The translations under genes and the position numbers were made by a program. The notes under the pieces are model-generated. The model was not told the origin of the DNA. It searched no databases and worked only from the letters and a program-made list of their open reading frames with translations. Below, in pieces: positions 36,935-48,104 of a stretch of 64,000 bases of DNA. The stretch covers positions 2,790,001 to 2,854,000 of the forward strand of contig NW_026515544.1 of assembly GCF_014898815.1 (NCBI RefSeq). Direction: 5' to 3'. The stretch is from Panonychus citri. Lineage: Eukaryota > Arthropoda > Arachnida > Trombidiformes > Tetranychidae. Positions within the stretch are counted from its first letter, which is position 1, and each line of letters starts with the position of its first letter.

Positions 36935-38041
36935 TCGAAAGGTTAAAAGAAAACGGAATTGACAATCTGTTGAACGATAGAAAAGGATGAAAATAATAAT
37001 AACTAAATTGTCTCCACTTGAGTGATTAATTAACTAAAGAAGAAGAAAAAATCTCGCAGAAGAGAAACAAAATCAGTATTTAAATCGTCGGACATTAGAT
37101 GTTATCGTAAGGTGGACGCGCGAGTTCATGGTTCGTTAAATGTACAAAACACACGTTCTAATGATCGTAAAGTTAATAAATTGAGTTTCAAGTGGTGGTA
37201 ACATCTCATGTGGAAAGGATTGATTTAATAACTATTTCCGATTTGACTCACACTCCAAAGATAATCAATTTGTAGTTAATTGTGATTACAGCCACGTGAG
37301 TAAATCCATTAGACGATTTTGCCGCCTAAATATAAGATGATTATGAAAGAGGAAGATGATTAGGATGATAATGAAGAGTAATAATTAATAATAGATTTTA
37401 GTAAATGATCAAATTGTTCAATTCTCATTCAAGTGATTAAAATAACAACAAAAAAATTGTTTCTGTTTCTTGAAAAATGATTATATCATTAAGAAGCGGA
37501 AGAAAATTAGTCAATTTGATTATTTGATTGTGACAATAATAGATATTGACAATTAATTGGGGAGAGAGATACACACACACAATTAATATCGTATATAAAT
37601 TGTTGAAACAATCAACTGATCAAATGAATATAATGTGAATCCATAAAATCACATTAATGATTCGTGCCAATGTACTGATTATGATGATGATTAACTTGAT
37701 GAAATTGTAAATGATTAAGAAAATAGTTATCGTGATGGTTGGTACAGGATCTTTTCACATCTAAACAATTAATATTAATCGTTGATTACGATAAAACACA
37801 GAATGATGATTAATGTTTGTCTTCCCTTGATTGTTGTATAAATGATTGTCACAATTAAAATGTAAAACCATTTGATCACCATTTGTTAATCCGTTTGGAT
37901 TGTGTATTACAATTTGTTAATTTGATGAGAAAATCAAAATCAAAAACGTGAAAATTGATCAATTTTTTTTAGTTAAAAAACTGATTTGATTTGTTGCTCG
38001 TGTTGTTGATTAGTTGATGTAATTCAAATTGTGTGTTAATC

Positions 38042-38964
38042 ATGACGGATTTTAAACAATTAAGATTAACACCTAATTCATTTCTCGTTGAAGCAACTAT
38101 TTTGTTAATTTTGTGTCGTCTAATTGTGTCATATCCAATTGCTATTGATCCACTTCCAGGTATTTAAAAATATGATAATATAACAATTAGTAAATTGTAA
38201 GATATTAATTGTTTCTTAATTGTTTCCATTTCATTTTTCTTTTTGTTCTCATTGTGTAACTTGATCTGTTGACAGATAAACCATTTTCTGGATCAACAGG
38301 TTATTTATTTAATCATGAAAATCTTAATTTAAATAATATCAAATCAACTAATTATCGTCGTCAAAGTTTAGAGGATCTGTTGAGTGGCGGTGGCGGTGGT
38401 GGTGGTGGCTCATCTAATGCAGATTCTGATGATGATGAGGAGGATGATTCACCTTCCCCACCAGGAGGGATTTCCGCTTCCGATGATAGTGCTTTACTCA
38501 ACAGTGCTTTACTTGCTGGTATTCAAGGTGCAGGCGGTGGTGGTCCAATCTTGGCAGGAGATGGTGGCGGCGGTGGTAATGGTGTTAGTGGAGGTGGTGA
38601 AAGTGGCGGTGAGAGTGCAGGAAGTGGTGGTGGAGGTGGAGGAGGTAATAGTAACAGTGGTAAAGGCGATGGAAACTCGAGTTCATCAAGTAGTTCAAGT
38701 AGTGAAAGTGAAAAATCAGAAGAATCTGATTCGTCCTCGGGGCGGCCCAAAGGTCCAGTGGCTCGAGCGGTGGCCAATGTAAGAAAATTTCGTGAAAGGA
38801 CAAACGATTTTGTCGCTGATGTGAGAAAACGTTTCGTCGATTGGCTTGATGGTTACGCTGGTTCTTCCGATAGTTCATCAAATAATAACAACGATTCCAA
38901 TAATAATGGTGACTCATCTAATAGTGATTCTTATAATGATGAAGATGAATCAACAAACAATTAA
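38042..38964 (+). CDS. Secreted Gly/Ser-rich acidic protein with a C-terminal amphipathic helix
   Basis: Two exons, 38042-38159 and 38276-38964, join in phase across a 116-bp intron to 268 residues. The ATG at 38042 opens a hydrophobic N-terminus (LVEATILLILCRLIVSYPIA) that looks like a signal peptide, with likely cleavage before IDPLPD. An ordinary segment follows (TGYLFNHENLNLNN). The middle is long Gly runs, acidic Asp/Glu and Ser clusters. A distinct conserved-looking basic helical segment (RAVANVRKFRERTNDFVADV, continuing RKRFVDWLDGY) precedes an Asn/Ser/Asp tail. I do not recognise the family. The helix is the only part likely to fold; the Gly/Ser part could be matrix, silk-like or mucin-like. 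The frame is unbroken, and the splice sites (CCAG|GTATTT, TTGACAG|AT) restore the codon GAT. Confidence 0.75.
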
Positions 38965-41900
38965 GAAAATACACAAAAACAATTGAAATCAACAAACACT
39001 TTTCGAAAACAAATACATAACCAAGATGCCAAAAATTTTCATCTCTAACGGATCTGTTTTGATAATCATCTCCAATTCAATCATAATCATCATAACTTTT
39101 TTTGCTTCATCATCAACAATCATCAAACAATCAACAACAATCAACAACAATCATCCACCTTTCACCAACTATTCATCTCTATCCATAACCTTTCAAGTTA
39201 ATTTAATCAATTAATTGCTCTTACAATTTTATGAGAAGATAATATTTTACAATCACAACAATTTAACCTTGATTGTTACCGGTGTATAATGATTAACTAA
39301 TTTTTTTTGTTCATTCCTCTGTTAAATCAACTATTTTTCAATACATATGATTACTACATTATCCTTATACTCAATTAATATTGATAATCTGCTTACAATT
39401 AACTTAATTAATCAAAGGAAATGGATATACAAATTGTAAAATGATATAACAATTTGAGATAATCATTGATGATAATCAAGTTAATTATTTTACTGTTATA
39501 TCAAATGACAAAATGATTTATAACTCATATGATAATTTTTTTTTGGAGGGAAAAATCAATGTTTAAGAGTTAATTGTCTTCTTGGGTTATTTGATTGCTA
39601 GCCAATAATAACAATCAAGAAAATTATTAATCACAATGGTTAATCATATTATCTTGCCAACAAGATGAATTAATCATTTGTAATATGAATACAATAAGTA
39701 GATATATAGACAATCAAAAATCATTTTCGTGATTTAAACTTGATTAACTATTGTTGTTGTTGTTGTTGTTAAGAAACAAATTTGTAACTATTGAAAAGTA
39801 ATTAGATTCAGTTGTCATATTAACAATTAACCATAAATTTTAAATGATTAATTTGATACTCAAAGGATAACAAACTACTGTGGGTGAATTTACAAATGAT
39901 ATCAACAGAAAAGAAAGTAAAATAACAACAATAACAATAAGTAATCAAGTCTAATGAATACAAATTGAAGTCAATTGTTTATGAATCTAAACCATCAGAA
40001 AATGTAGTTAACGTTTTTTTCATACCTTTTACATGTACACAAATTTTACCTGAAAGGCATAAAAAGACAGAGACAAAGATGATCTTCTAAGATATTGATC
40101 ATCTCTTGATGATCTTAATCATGTTAACAAACGGTAGTTAGTTTTAACTTCATCTCACATTACATTTGCTATTCAGGAAGGAGTAAGAGAAAAGTTAATC
40201 TTTAACCTTCTCTCTCTCTCTCTCTCACTCACAATCTTTATCCTCTGGTCTTTAGGTGTGATCAATTTGGCTTCTCAGCAGGTAGTAAGAGTAGTAATAG
40301 TCTCTATGTAATATTAACATGATCCAACAACGAAAGGTGAAGCTTCTGTGTATAATATTAACATGGATCTGGAATGTAACTATCCCTCTTATGTATTTGC
40401 TTCTTGCTTGACCATTGGGCAAAAGGGCCTCTGGAAAAAAAGAAAGAGATAAAAAAAGCTTTTTCTTTTATCGTCAAAGGTACTAATCGATAAATAACCA
40501 ATTGAACCATGAAGAGAGAGAGAGAGAGAGAAAAGTTACCTGTATAAAAGAGAGAGAGAGAGATGATAACAGAAAACAAGGTAAACGAAAATATAAGAGA
40601 CACACTTCGTAAGTTTACCTTTTTTTCTTGTTACTTTTTTGTTCACCAGTTAATATAATCAACGATTAACATTCAATGGTCATTATTAGTTGTGTTCATT
40701 GGAAAAAGAAAGTTACAACATGGAAACAAAGTTAATTCAATTGCAACAAATCATTATCATGACATTTTCTTGATTCCAGGTAAATCTAAAAGGTAAGAGA
40801 GAAAAAGAGAAAGAGAAAACTTTTTTTTTTCTCATTTTCAATGTTCTAAATGGAGAGAAAAGAAAAATTTACACAATTTAATTGTCAAAGTTAAATTAAT
40901 GATCAGTTTAGTTAGTGTGTTATATGGATAATCACACGCAATAATTAATCACAGTCGGTTGATTATAAACAATTAGAATGGAAATTATGAGAAAACGGTT
41001 TATAGTTAATTTTACCTTTACATCTCTATGGTTAACTAATTTTCTCAATTTAGATTAACAATATGTATTAGTACCTTTTGATAGTTGAATAGTAATAATT
41101 ATCAAAATTAACGTACAATTAAGGGGGAGAAAGAAAAAGTCGTTGACTAAATTAAATCGGTTTAGTAAGTATTTTAAAACAAAAACGCTAAATGACAGTT
41201 AATTAAATTTGAAGGTTAAATATTTATAATGCAAATGATGATTAAAGTTTGTTGTTTCTCAACGGTTTTTGTCTGTTTGTTAAACTAAACTGACTTTTTC
41301 TCAATTACTTGATGATGTCGGGCTAATGGTTAATTGTTAATCAGCCGTAAATTGTAAAGTGAATGGTAAACAACAATGAAAAACCAAAGCTAATTGTGTT
41401 AATTAGGAACAAGACTATTTTCATGAAAACTTTATGATGACACTTTAAAGATAGACGAAAATCTTACCTCTCTCACTCTCTCATGTTTACCACCTTTTTC
41501 CCATGTTTTACCTGTTAAAATAAAGATAACAAGGTGATGGAGCATTTTTTGGTTCCCACAGTAAAGATTCATTAACATACCTGCAAGAAAAGTTTCTTTC
41601 TTGTCATCCCAATATCTTTATCCTCATCCTCCATCCTCCCACTTCGTCTCAGTGTCTCTAACAATCTTATATGACAAGAGTAACAACAGTGACATTCAAA
41701 AGACAAAGACAATGATCGTCAGCATGATAACGCCAATGATGATAATGACCTTAGGCTAGAATAATCTACGTTAATGACCTAAATATAAAACGATTCATCA
41801 TTAACATTTGATACACAGGATGTTACATGGATCCAATGGTCTTCCTTTGGTTTTTTTTTTCGTCATTTTCTCATCTCATCGTAGTTAATCATCTTCCTTT

Positions 41901-42971
41901 TAATCTTTCTTTCCATCTTCTCTTCGTTGGTTATATTTCCGTTCATTTTTATATCATTATCATTTTCTTTTCCTTGTTCTCCATTTCGTTTTAGTCGGAT
42001 GTTGTAGTTGTGGAAATTTCGTCTCGCTCTAATAGTACGTGAACACATATACAATCTGGTATGATGACGATTCGTTTACTTATGTACCTTTGTTGTTGTT
42101 GTTGTTGTTTCTTCATCTTCTTCTTCCTTTGATTGTCTTTGTATTGGAAAACAACGGAAATGGATTTAGAAGGAAAAAAAAAGAAAAACAAGAAATTAGT
42201 ATTATTAAATATCTACACCGACAATCGAGATTCAATCTTTGATATATATCTTGTATTTTTCTCTGTCTTTTGTTTCGCATCGATTAATTTTTGGTCAATT
42301 GTTTAGCGTTTCTATCTAATACGCTTACTTACTTTCTAAGGGATATTATTGTCGTTATCATTAATATCACCATAATAGTTAGCTAATGACACTCAATTAA
42401 CCATTTAGTTGAATAGTATTTCTTGTACGTCGTATCTGTCAATTCATTTTTACAACAACGATATCGTTTCCTGCCCAATGTCACTCATATGAATCATATC
42501 TTTCCCGGTGATATTTTCCAGTGACAATTAATACACATATAAGTATATAGCTTCTCGTGTAAATCAAGTTAATTACTCTCGTGTGCTAAATCACATTGAA
42601 CGAGACAGGAAAGTTAGAAGATCCTGTGTAACCAAAAGGGGATGACAAATAACAGGTACAACTTTGATAACTTGGTTAATAGATTATAATGAGTCCAACC
42701 ATGAGTAAGATAATCAATGAGTATAATTTCCAACTGTCCTGAAAACGATAATAATAAAAAGGTAAGAATGTTAATTGTTGGTTGTCTTTCGATGAAATTA
42801 GAATGACGATAATAATAAGTTCTTTACAATTAGTATGATGGATTCTGTCTCTCCCTTTCTGTTTACGCTTTGTTTTGAGCCAGAAAAAAAGGAAAGGTGT
42901 ACATTGGAATGAGAGATAAATGTCTTAAGCTGTTTTCTTAACTTTCCTTTGAATGTTGACATTTGACATGA

Positions 42972-42985
42972 TTTTGGCGGGAAAA
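42972..42985 (+). promoter_or_regulatory. E2F-like site TTTTGGCGGGAAAA
   Basis: This 14-mer matches the E2F/DP consensus TTTSSCGCS and its TTTGGCGGGAAA form closely. No start codon was recognised nearby, so the controlled gene is unknown. Confidence 0.4.
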
Positions 42986-43085
42986 AGTGAACCTGTGGGT
43001 CACTCACTTCACTTACTCACTTTCTTATTGTACATAGAGAGTTAGAGAGAGTATAGTGGACACAAACATCTGCCGAACTAATGTT

Positions 43086-43086
<1 letters not shown>

Positions 43087-43131
<45 letters not shown>
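43087..43131 (+). repeat. (GA)n microsatellite
   Basis: About 22 uninterrupted GA units. Confidence 0.95.
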
Positions 43132-43133
<2 letters not shown>

Positions 43134-44227
43134 TGTTTCGTCTTCACGTCTTCTTGGTTCTCTCTTTTGCTCTCTCATAATTTGAAGCCATAATTAACTT
43201 TCCGTCTTAAAGGCTTTTCTCTATCAGTCTTAAAGATGAAGAAAGGTTTGCTTTTTCTTTCTTTTCTCCTTTAACCTCAACCCATTTATAGCCTTTTCCC
43301 AATGACCAGGTAAGGGGAGAGCCTTTTTCTAAACAAGCGTCCAACTTCCGTCTGCCCATATCAACATAAGAAGATGATACAAAGAGATGATCTTAAACAG
43401 AGCCATGTGGCAACCTTAGCGATCAATTTAAGCACTGGACACAAGTAGACGAACAAATCTAAAAGAGAAAAACCTTTACACACATTATTCATCATTTTCT
43501 AACATGAAACCTTTTTAGAAAATTTCTCTTCTTCTGTCAGGCCTAAGATAGAAAAAGCCAGAGAGAGAAAGAGGAAGAAGAGAAAACGTTTTAACTACGT
43601 CACCTTTTCTGAGGAAACAGTTTCGTCCAAAATCAAATTACGGAAATATAATCAGTCAATTTACCAAAAACAGCCAGAGGAACAGAGAAGGAAAAGACAA
43701 TAAGAAATCATTAAGACAAAGACACAATAGAAAACAACAAAATCTAATTTCTTTCACAAAACCATCATCAATATGTTATCAAAGAGAAAGTCAATTAAAA
43801 ATCTAATTAGAAACTCACCTTTGACCCGAATGATTAATTCAACTATTTTTTTCCATCTTAAGGATCGAGAAAAATGAAAAATGAGTCCAATAAATTGAAT
43901 CGTAAGAAAATGAATCTAATCCTTTTAATTAATAGACCGATGATCTAATTGTCACATTTAAATTTTGATTCTCTAATTGTTGTTGCATCATTTTAATAGA
44001 ATTCAAATGTGCTGCCATCTAGTGTGTAGAACTTGACTTGACATAAATTAGAAGAAAAAAAAATTATGAACATGAAACGCCATCTATTGGATTAGAATTT
44101 AAATTTTGTTGGGATAAAAAATCGATAATTTTTTTTCTTTTAGTTCTGGAAATTCGTCCGATAGAGTTTCACTTTTTTTCTTTTTATCCAGAAGATAGAA
44201 GGTTGAATGAGATCATTACCATGAGTG

Positions 44228-44518
44228 ATATTGGAAAAGTTCATTGTCACCAGACAGGATAAAGTATTTACATTACCACACCCAAAGAATAAAAGTTAAT
44301 TCATTGACCAAATCGAGAATATGAAATGATAAAACTCTCGAAAAGTTCATTAACCTTTGATTTCTATCGAATTCTAATTAGTTGATGTAAAAAGAAAGAT
44401 TAATTTACTAATTAGTGATATGAAAAATTACTAATCCATGGAGAGATAATAACAAAAAAAAAGAAAAGGTTAATACAAAAAAATCGAACTCGAATTAGTC
44501 TTGATAAAAAGTCGAAAT
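44228..44518. repeat. Dispersed repeat, copy 1
   Basis: About 290 bp that recurs in the same orientation at 49244-49534 with scattered substitutions and small indels. Shared landmarks are AAAAGTTCATTGTCACCAGA near the left end, TTCTAATTAGTTGATGTAAA in the middle and AGAAAAGGTTAATACAAAAA near the right end. It has no open frame and no evident terminal inverted repeats. It lies just past the 3' end of SNRNP40. Confidence 0.85.
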
Positions 44519-44661
44519 AACTTTTCGTTTCAATGATCAAGAATTTAATTAACTAATTAAGTCAATTTTTCTTTTTAGATTTTTACAACAAAATGAGTTG
44601 ATTGTGAAGGAAGATGAAACAGGTAAATCTAAATGAGAGAAAGTTTTGAATGATTATGATG

Positions 44662-44667
44662 TTTATT
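44662..44667 (-). promoter_or_regulatory. Candidate poly(A) signal for SNRNP40
   Basis: AATAAA on the minus strand, about 60 bases after the SNRNP40 stop codon. Confidence 0.4.
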
Positions 44668-44725
44668 TGATTGTTGAAGAGAGAGAAAGAAAGAAAAATA
44701 TTCGATCACAGAATAGAACATCAAA

Positions 44726-46106
44726 TTAAGGTTCAATTTCGCCCAAGAAAAGTTCTTTATCACTGGAACCAGATAAAACTAGAAAAAAGGAAGAAAAAAG
44801 AAAGACAATTAATCGAAACGATAAAAGGAAAACAATTCTCATTCAATCAGTTAATTACCTATTGGTTCATTGGGATGGAAAACAACCTCATTAACAGAAC
44901 CATGATGCCCCGGAAGTTTATATAAGATACGTCGATAATGAGTGTCCCATATATATACATGTCGATCGGACGATCCAGCGGAAACTTTGGTTCCATCAGG
45001 AGACCAACTGCATCTTAATAGATTTTTTTCGAAATTATGTTGATGACCTTGTAATGTTTTGGTACATCTCTCTTGCGAAGCGAAAGGTCTAATGTCCCAA
45101 ATACACACTGAATAGAGAAAGAAAATCAATTACAAAATGGTTGATCAATTTGAAGAAAATGATAGAAAAAAACTTACATGTATTATCCATAGCATTTGAT
45201 AAGACAAATGAACCATCGGGACTCAATGAAAGACCAGTTATACTGTCGAAATGTCCAATCATTGAGAATAAAATTTCTCCTTTCCTCATATCGTAAACTT
45301 TAACCATATTATCGATTCCACCGTAAATCACTTGATCTGAATTTTCATTAAAAGTAACGGCTAATATTTGGTAAGGATCTTTAAAAGTTTGGCTACACTT
45401 TCGATCTCGAAGATCCCATATTCTAATTGTATTATCGTCTCCTCCGCTAACAAGTAATTGTGGACCTCGTCGGGAAGTGTGGCAAGAATTTACAATATTT
45501 GAGTGACCTTTCAATTTTTTTACTCTTCCCATGGTCTTTGAGTCCCACATGATTATTGTTTTATCGGTACTTGCGGTGAAGATGTTGCTACCATCAACTG
45601 AATATTGAACATCAAGAATCGCACCTTTGTGAGCTTGAAGAGCGGCGATATTTTCACACTCTCCTTGAGTACTCCACAAGTCTATTAGTTGGAAATTTTT
45701 ACAAAACAAAGAATTAGATTAATGATATTGGAACAATTTAGTGGTAAATATCAATCAACATACACAATTGTCTATCATGTCCAGCAGAAGCGATAGTTTT
45801 CCCATCGGGATGGAATTTACAAGAATAAATCTCCCCTTGATGTCCACTTAGTTGCATAATCGGAGCAAATAAACTTGACGTTCTAGGTGGACCCTAATAG
45901 ATGAAGAAATAAATGAAAACAAACAATCAATTAATTTGAAGAATTTAAAAACAATAAAGAAAATAATTAACTTTTATACTAACCGTATGTTCAACGAGAG
46001 CTCTTCCTTTAACTGGATCTACAGCTTGAACTAATTCACTTCGACTCTTTTTAACTGGTACAACAGCTCCAGCCAAAGTAAACTCATCTCCTGGTCGTTT
46101 GTACAT
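44726..46106 (-). CDS. Snrnp40: U5 snRNP 40 kDa WD40 protein
   Basis: SNRNP40 is the WD40 propeller of the U5 snRNP that contacts PRP8 in the spliceosome. Five exons on the minus strand, 46106-45984, 45893-45764, 45681-45178, 45107-44859 and 44778-44726, sum to 1059 nt, or 352 residues (human 357). Introns are 70-90 bp. Family landmarks in order are MYKRPGDEF at the start, APIMQLSGHQGEIYSCKFHP, FTASTDKTIIMWD, RRGPQLLVSGGDDNTIRIWD, GLSLSPDGSFVLSNAMDNT, NFEKNLLRCSWSPDG, RRILYKLPGHHGSVNEVVFH and the short final exon SGSSDKELFLGEIEP. Seven WD-type repeats are accounted for. The last exon (17 codons) was found by its acceptor CTTTTTTCTAG and by homology. It shares a 670-bp divergent promoter region with DCXR. 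Confidence 0.96.
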
Positions 46107-46775
46107 CTTCAAAAATTAATTCTAAACAATTAACAAGAATTTATGATTAGAAAAATAGAAACCAAACTCAAAGCAGAAAATGCAACCAGAAAGAAATGGA
46201 AACCAACACAATCAAATTGAAAGAAATACTAAAATCACACATTGACAGATAAATATACTCACAATTTGAACAAACCAGAAAAGTTCTCAAAGTATTTTGA
46301 TTGCTGAAACAATTAAAATCAAATTCCAAAGTAAAAAATTAACTGTAATTAGTTTTAAATTAATAAGAAAAAAACAAATTCATTCAACAGAAAAATCCAA
46401 ATGTAAACAAATGTTTTTATCGAAGTGAAATTTTCGACCGATAGATGACAGGGTGATCGCATGAAAGAAAAAAAAATTTGTCAATTGTTACAATTAACTA
46501 ATTTTCCACCAAGAAAGTTGTTCTCTGTTACAATTACGGAATTAAAAAAACAATTATTAGATACTAGAGATTAATTTTTCGGATAAGGAACCAAAATAAT
46601 TAATCTTATCGATAGTTATCAAATTGGCATCAGTATTGTTTATGAAGGGATCAACTGATAAGTAACAATTAGTGATACAATTGTAATTACGAGTTTAATT
46701 ACTAACCATTTTCAGTGAATCTTAGTTAACAAAATTTTTCTTTCCAGTGCAATTGTAATAAAAATCGTTGCTAAC
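46107..46775. other. Divergent promoter region, SNRNP40 and DCXR
   Basis: 670 bp of AT-rich DNA separates the two start codons. I see no TATA box in a convincing position and no AGATGGCR element. The pyrimidine-AG at 46741-46746 before the DCXR ATG could be a leader splice site. Confidence 0.5.
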
Positions 46776-47510
46776 ATGGAGATTTCTGTAAAAGGTAAAA
46801 AAGTTCTGGTAACTGGAGGATCTAGAGGAATCGGTCGAGCGGTAATCGAGACTTTGGTCAAAGCGGGAGCATCTAAAGTCTATGCTGTTGATATATTAAA
46901 GGATGAATTGGATAAATTAGCAAGCGAAGTTAATAATGTTCATCCAATTCCTCTCGATTTGAATGATTGGTCAGCTACCGAAGAGACTTTGAGTAAACTC
47001 GAACCCGTTGATTGTTTGGTTAACAATGCTGGGATTTGTTGGTTAACGGAACCAGGGAAAGTTAAGGAATCGGATGTTGATAAAATGTTTACATTAAATG
47101 TGAAATCGGTGATTAATGTGACTCAAATTATTTCAAATACAATGATTAACAATCAAATTAAGGGATCAATAGTTAATACATCAAGTCTTACGTCCATGAA
47201 ATCATATCCTGGATTTTTCATCTACAGTTCAACCAAAGCCTCCGTTGATCATGTAACACATAATTTTGCTGCCGAATTAGGGCCAAAAGGTGTTCGTGTT
47301 AATGCAATTAACCCTTGGATTGTTAATACGCCTATGGCGACCTCCGTTTCCGTTGATCCCGCTAGGACGGCCTTGTTAAAAGCGTCTCATCCATTGGGTC
47401 GATTTATCGAACCTGAAGAAATCGCAAAAATTGTTCTTTTTCTGTTAAGTGATTGGTCGGGAACCATTAATGGGATCACTTTACCAATCGATTATGGATC
47501 AATCTTGTAA
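46776..47510 (+). CDS. Dcxr: L-xylulose reductase / carbonyl reductase (SDR family)
   Basis: DCXR is an NADPH-dependent short-chain dehydrogenase that reduces L-xylulose to xylitol in the uronate cycle and also reduces dicarbonyls. The single exon encodes 244 residues, the same length as human DCXR. The Rossmann nucleotide loop TGGSRGIG is at residues 13-20, NNAG at 83-86, catalytic Ser around 136-137 (NTSSLTS), and Tyr150 and Lys154 in YSSTK, so the catalytic set is intact. The C-terminus (LPLGRF-like PLGRFIEPEEIAK, then NGITLPIDYG) fits the DCXR branch rather than generic SDRs, although other carbonyl reductases of this subfamily cannot be excluded. The ATG at 46776 is the first in frame and places the glycine loop at the normal distance. 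Confidence 0.92.
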   Translation: MEISVKGKKVLVTGGSRGIGRAVIETLVKAGASKVYAVDILKDELDKLASEVNNVHPIPLDLNDWSATEETLSKLEPVDCLVNNAGICWLTEPGKVKESDVDKMFTLNVKSVINVTQIISNTMINNQIKGSIVNTSSLTSMKSYPGFFIYSSTKASVDHVTHNFAAELGPKGVRVNAINPWIVNTPMATSVSVDPARTALLKASHPLGRFIEPEEIAKIVLFLLSDWSGTINGITLPIDYGSIL

Positions 47511-47593
47511 AATAATTTAGAAAAATTCAACCACAATTAACTTACTAAACGTAACTTTATTGTCAACGGCAAGAACTGTTGTACTTTAATATA

Positions 47594-47796
47594 CAGTCGT
47601 GAAAAATGAGTTTCGAATGGTTTTTAATCATTCGCGCAGGTAGTGACTAAAATTAACAGATTAAACAATCAAGATAAGAAAAATCAATGAGTAAATCATC
47701 TAAGTCTTATCACTGATGATAAAGATTATCAATTGATTTTAGTAGCTAAGTTGCGCGAATGATTAAAAACCATTCGAAACTCATTTTTCACGACTG
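47594..47796. mobile_element. Tc1/mariner-type MITE with 45-bp perfect TIRs
   Basis: The left end 47594-47638 starts CAGTCGTGAAAAATGAGTTT and is matched exactly in reverse complement by 47752-47796. TA lies on each side (47592-47593 and 47797-47798), the target duplication of the Tc1/mariner superfamily, whose ends commonly begin CAGT. The core is about 113 bp and non-coding. The perfect TIRs suggest recent mobility. It lies 80 bp beyond the DCXR stop codon. Confidence 0.9.
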
Positions 47797-48104
47797 TATT
47801 TGGGTGTAATCATTGTTCTGGTGTAATTGTTTTTAGAAATTGATCATTATAGAGATTGATTAAATAGACAGATCTTTTTTTCCTTCACAATTAGCTAACC
47901 ATAGTAACAATCAACATTTGATGATCCAATTAGAATGATCCAGACAACTGTTTGATTTTGAATCAGTTTGATAATCTGCTAATCATTTAATTGTTAAAAA
48001 CATCAGTTATCTTTTCGTTTTCAAACTGATTGTAGACTTAATTGCTAATCACTATTGACAATTCAACAATAAATCAACCAAATAATTCATCAAATCTTTT
48101 TAAA

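Larger units (their letters stand above)
32280..38041. other. Long non-coding stretch
   Basis: No convincing coding frame was seen on either strand in about 5.8 kb. It holds CT/GA microsatellites (32419-32446, 34089-34123 and short runs near 36070 and 36895), many ATC/GAT triplet runs, a hairpin at 36232-36250 and two TTGGCGCCAA palindromes at 36281 and 36925. Regulatory DNA of the 38-kb gene or introns of an unseen gene are both possible. Confidence 0.55.
38965..44725. other. Long non-coding stretch
   Basis: About 5.8 kb without a recognisable gene. Notable contents are GA/CT runs (40209-40226, 40512-40530 and 43087-43131), a GTT run near 39751-39769, an E2F-like site at 42972-42985, GCCATCT elements at 44014 and 44079, and one copy of a dispersed repeat at 44228-44518. 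Confidence 0.55.

Noticed and set aside
38384..38917. Alternative-frame and antisense ORFs over the Gly/Ser-rich gene
   Set aside because: They are shadows of GGT/GGC and TCA repeats within a coding exon that has a signal peptide and correct splice phase.
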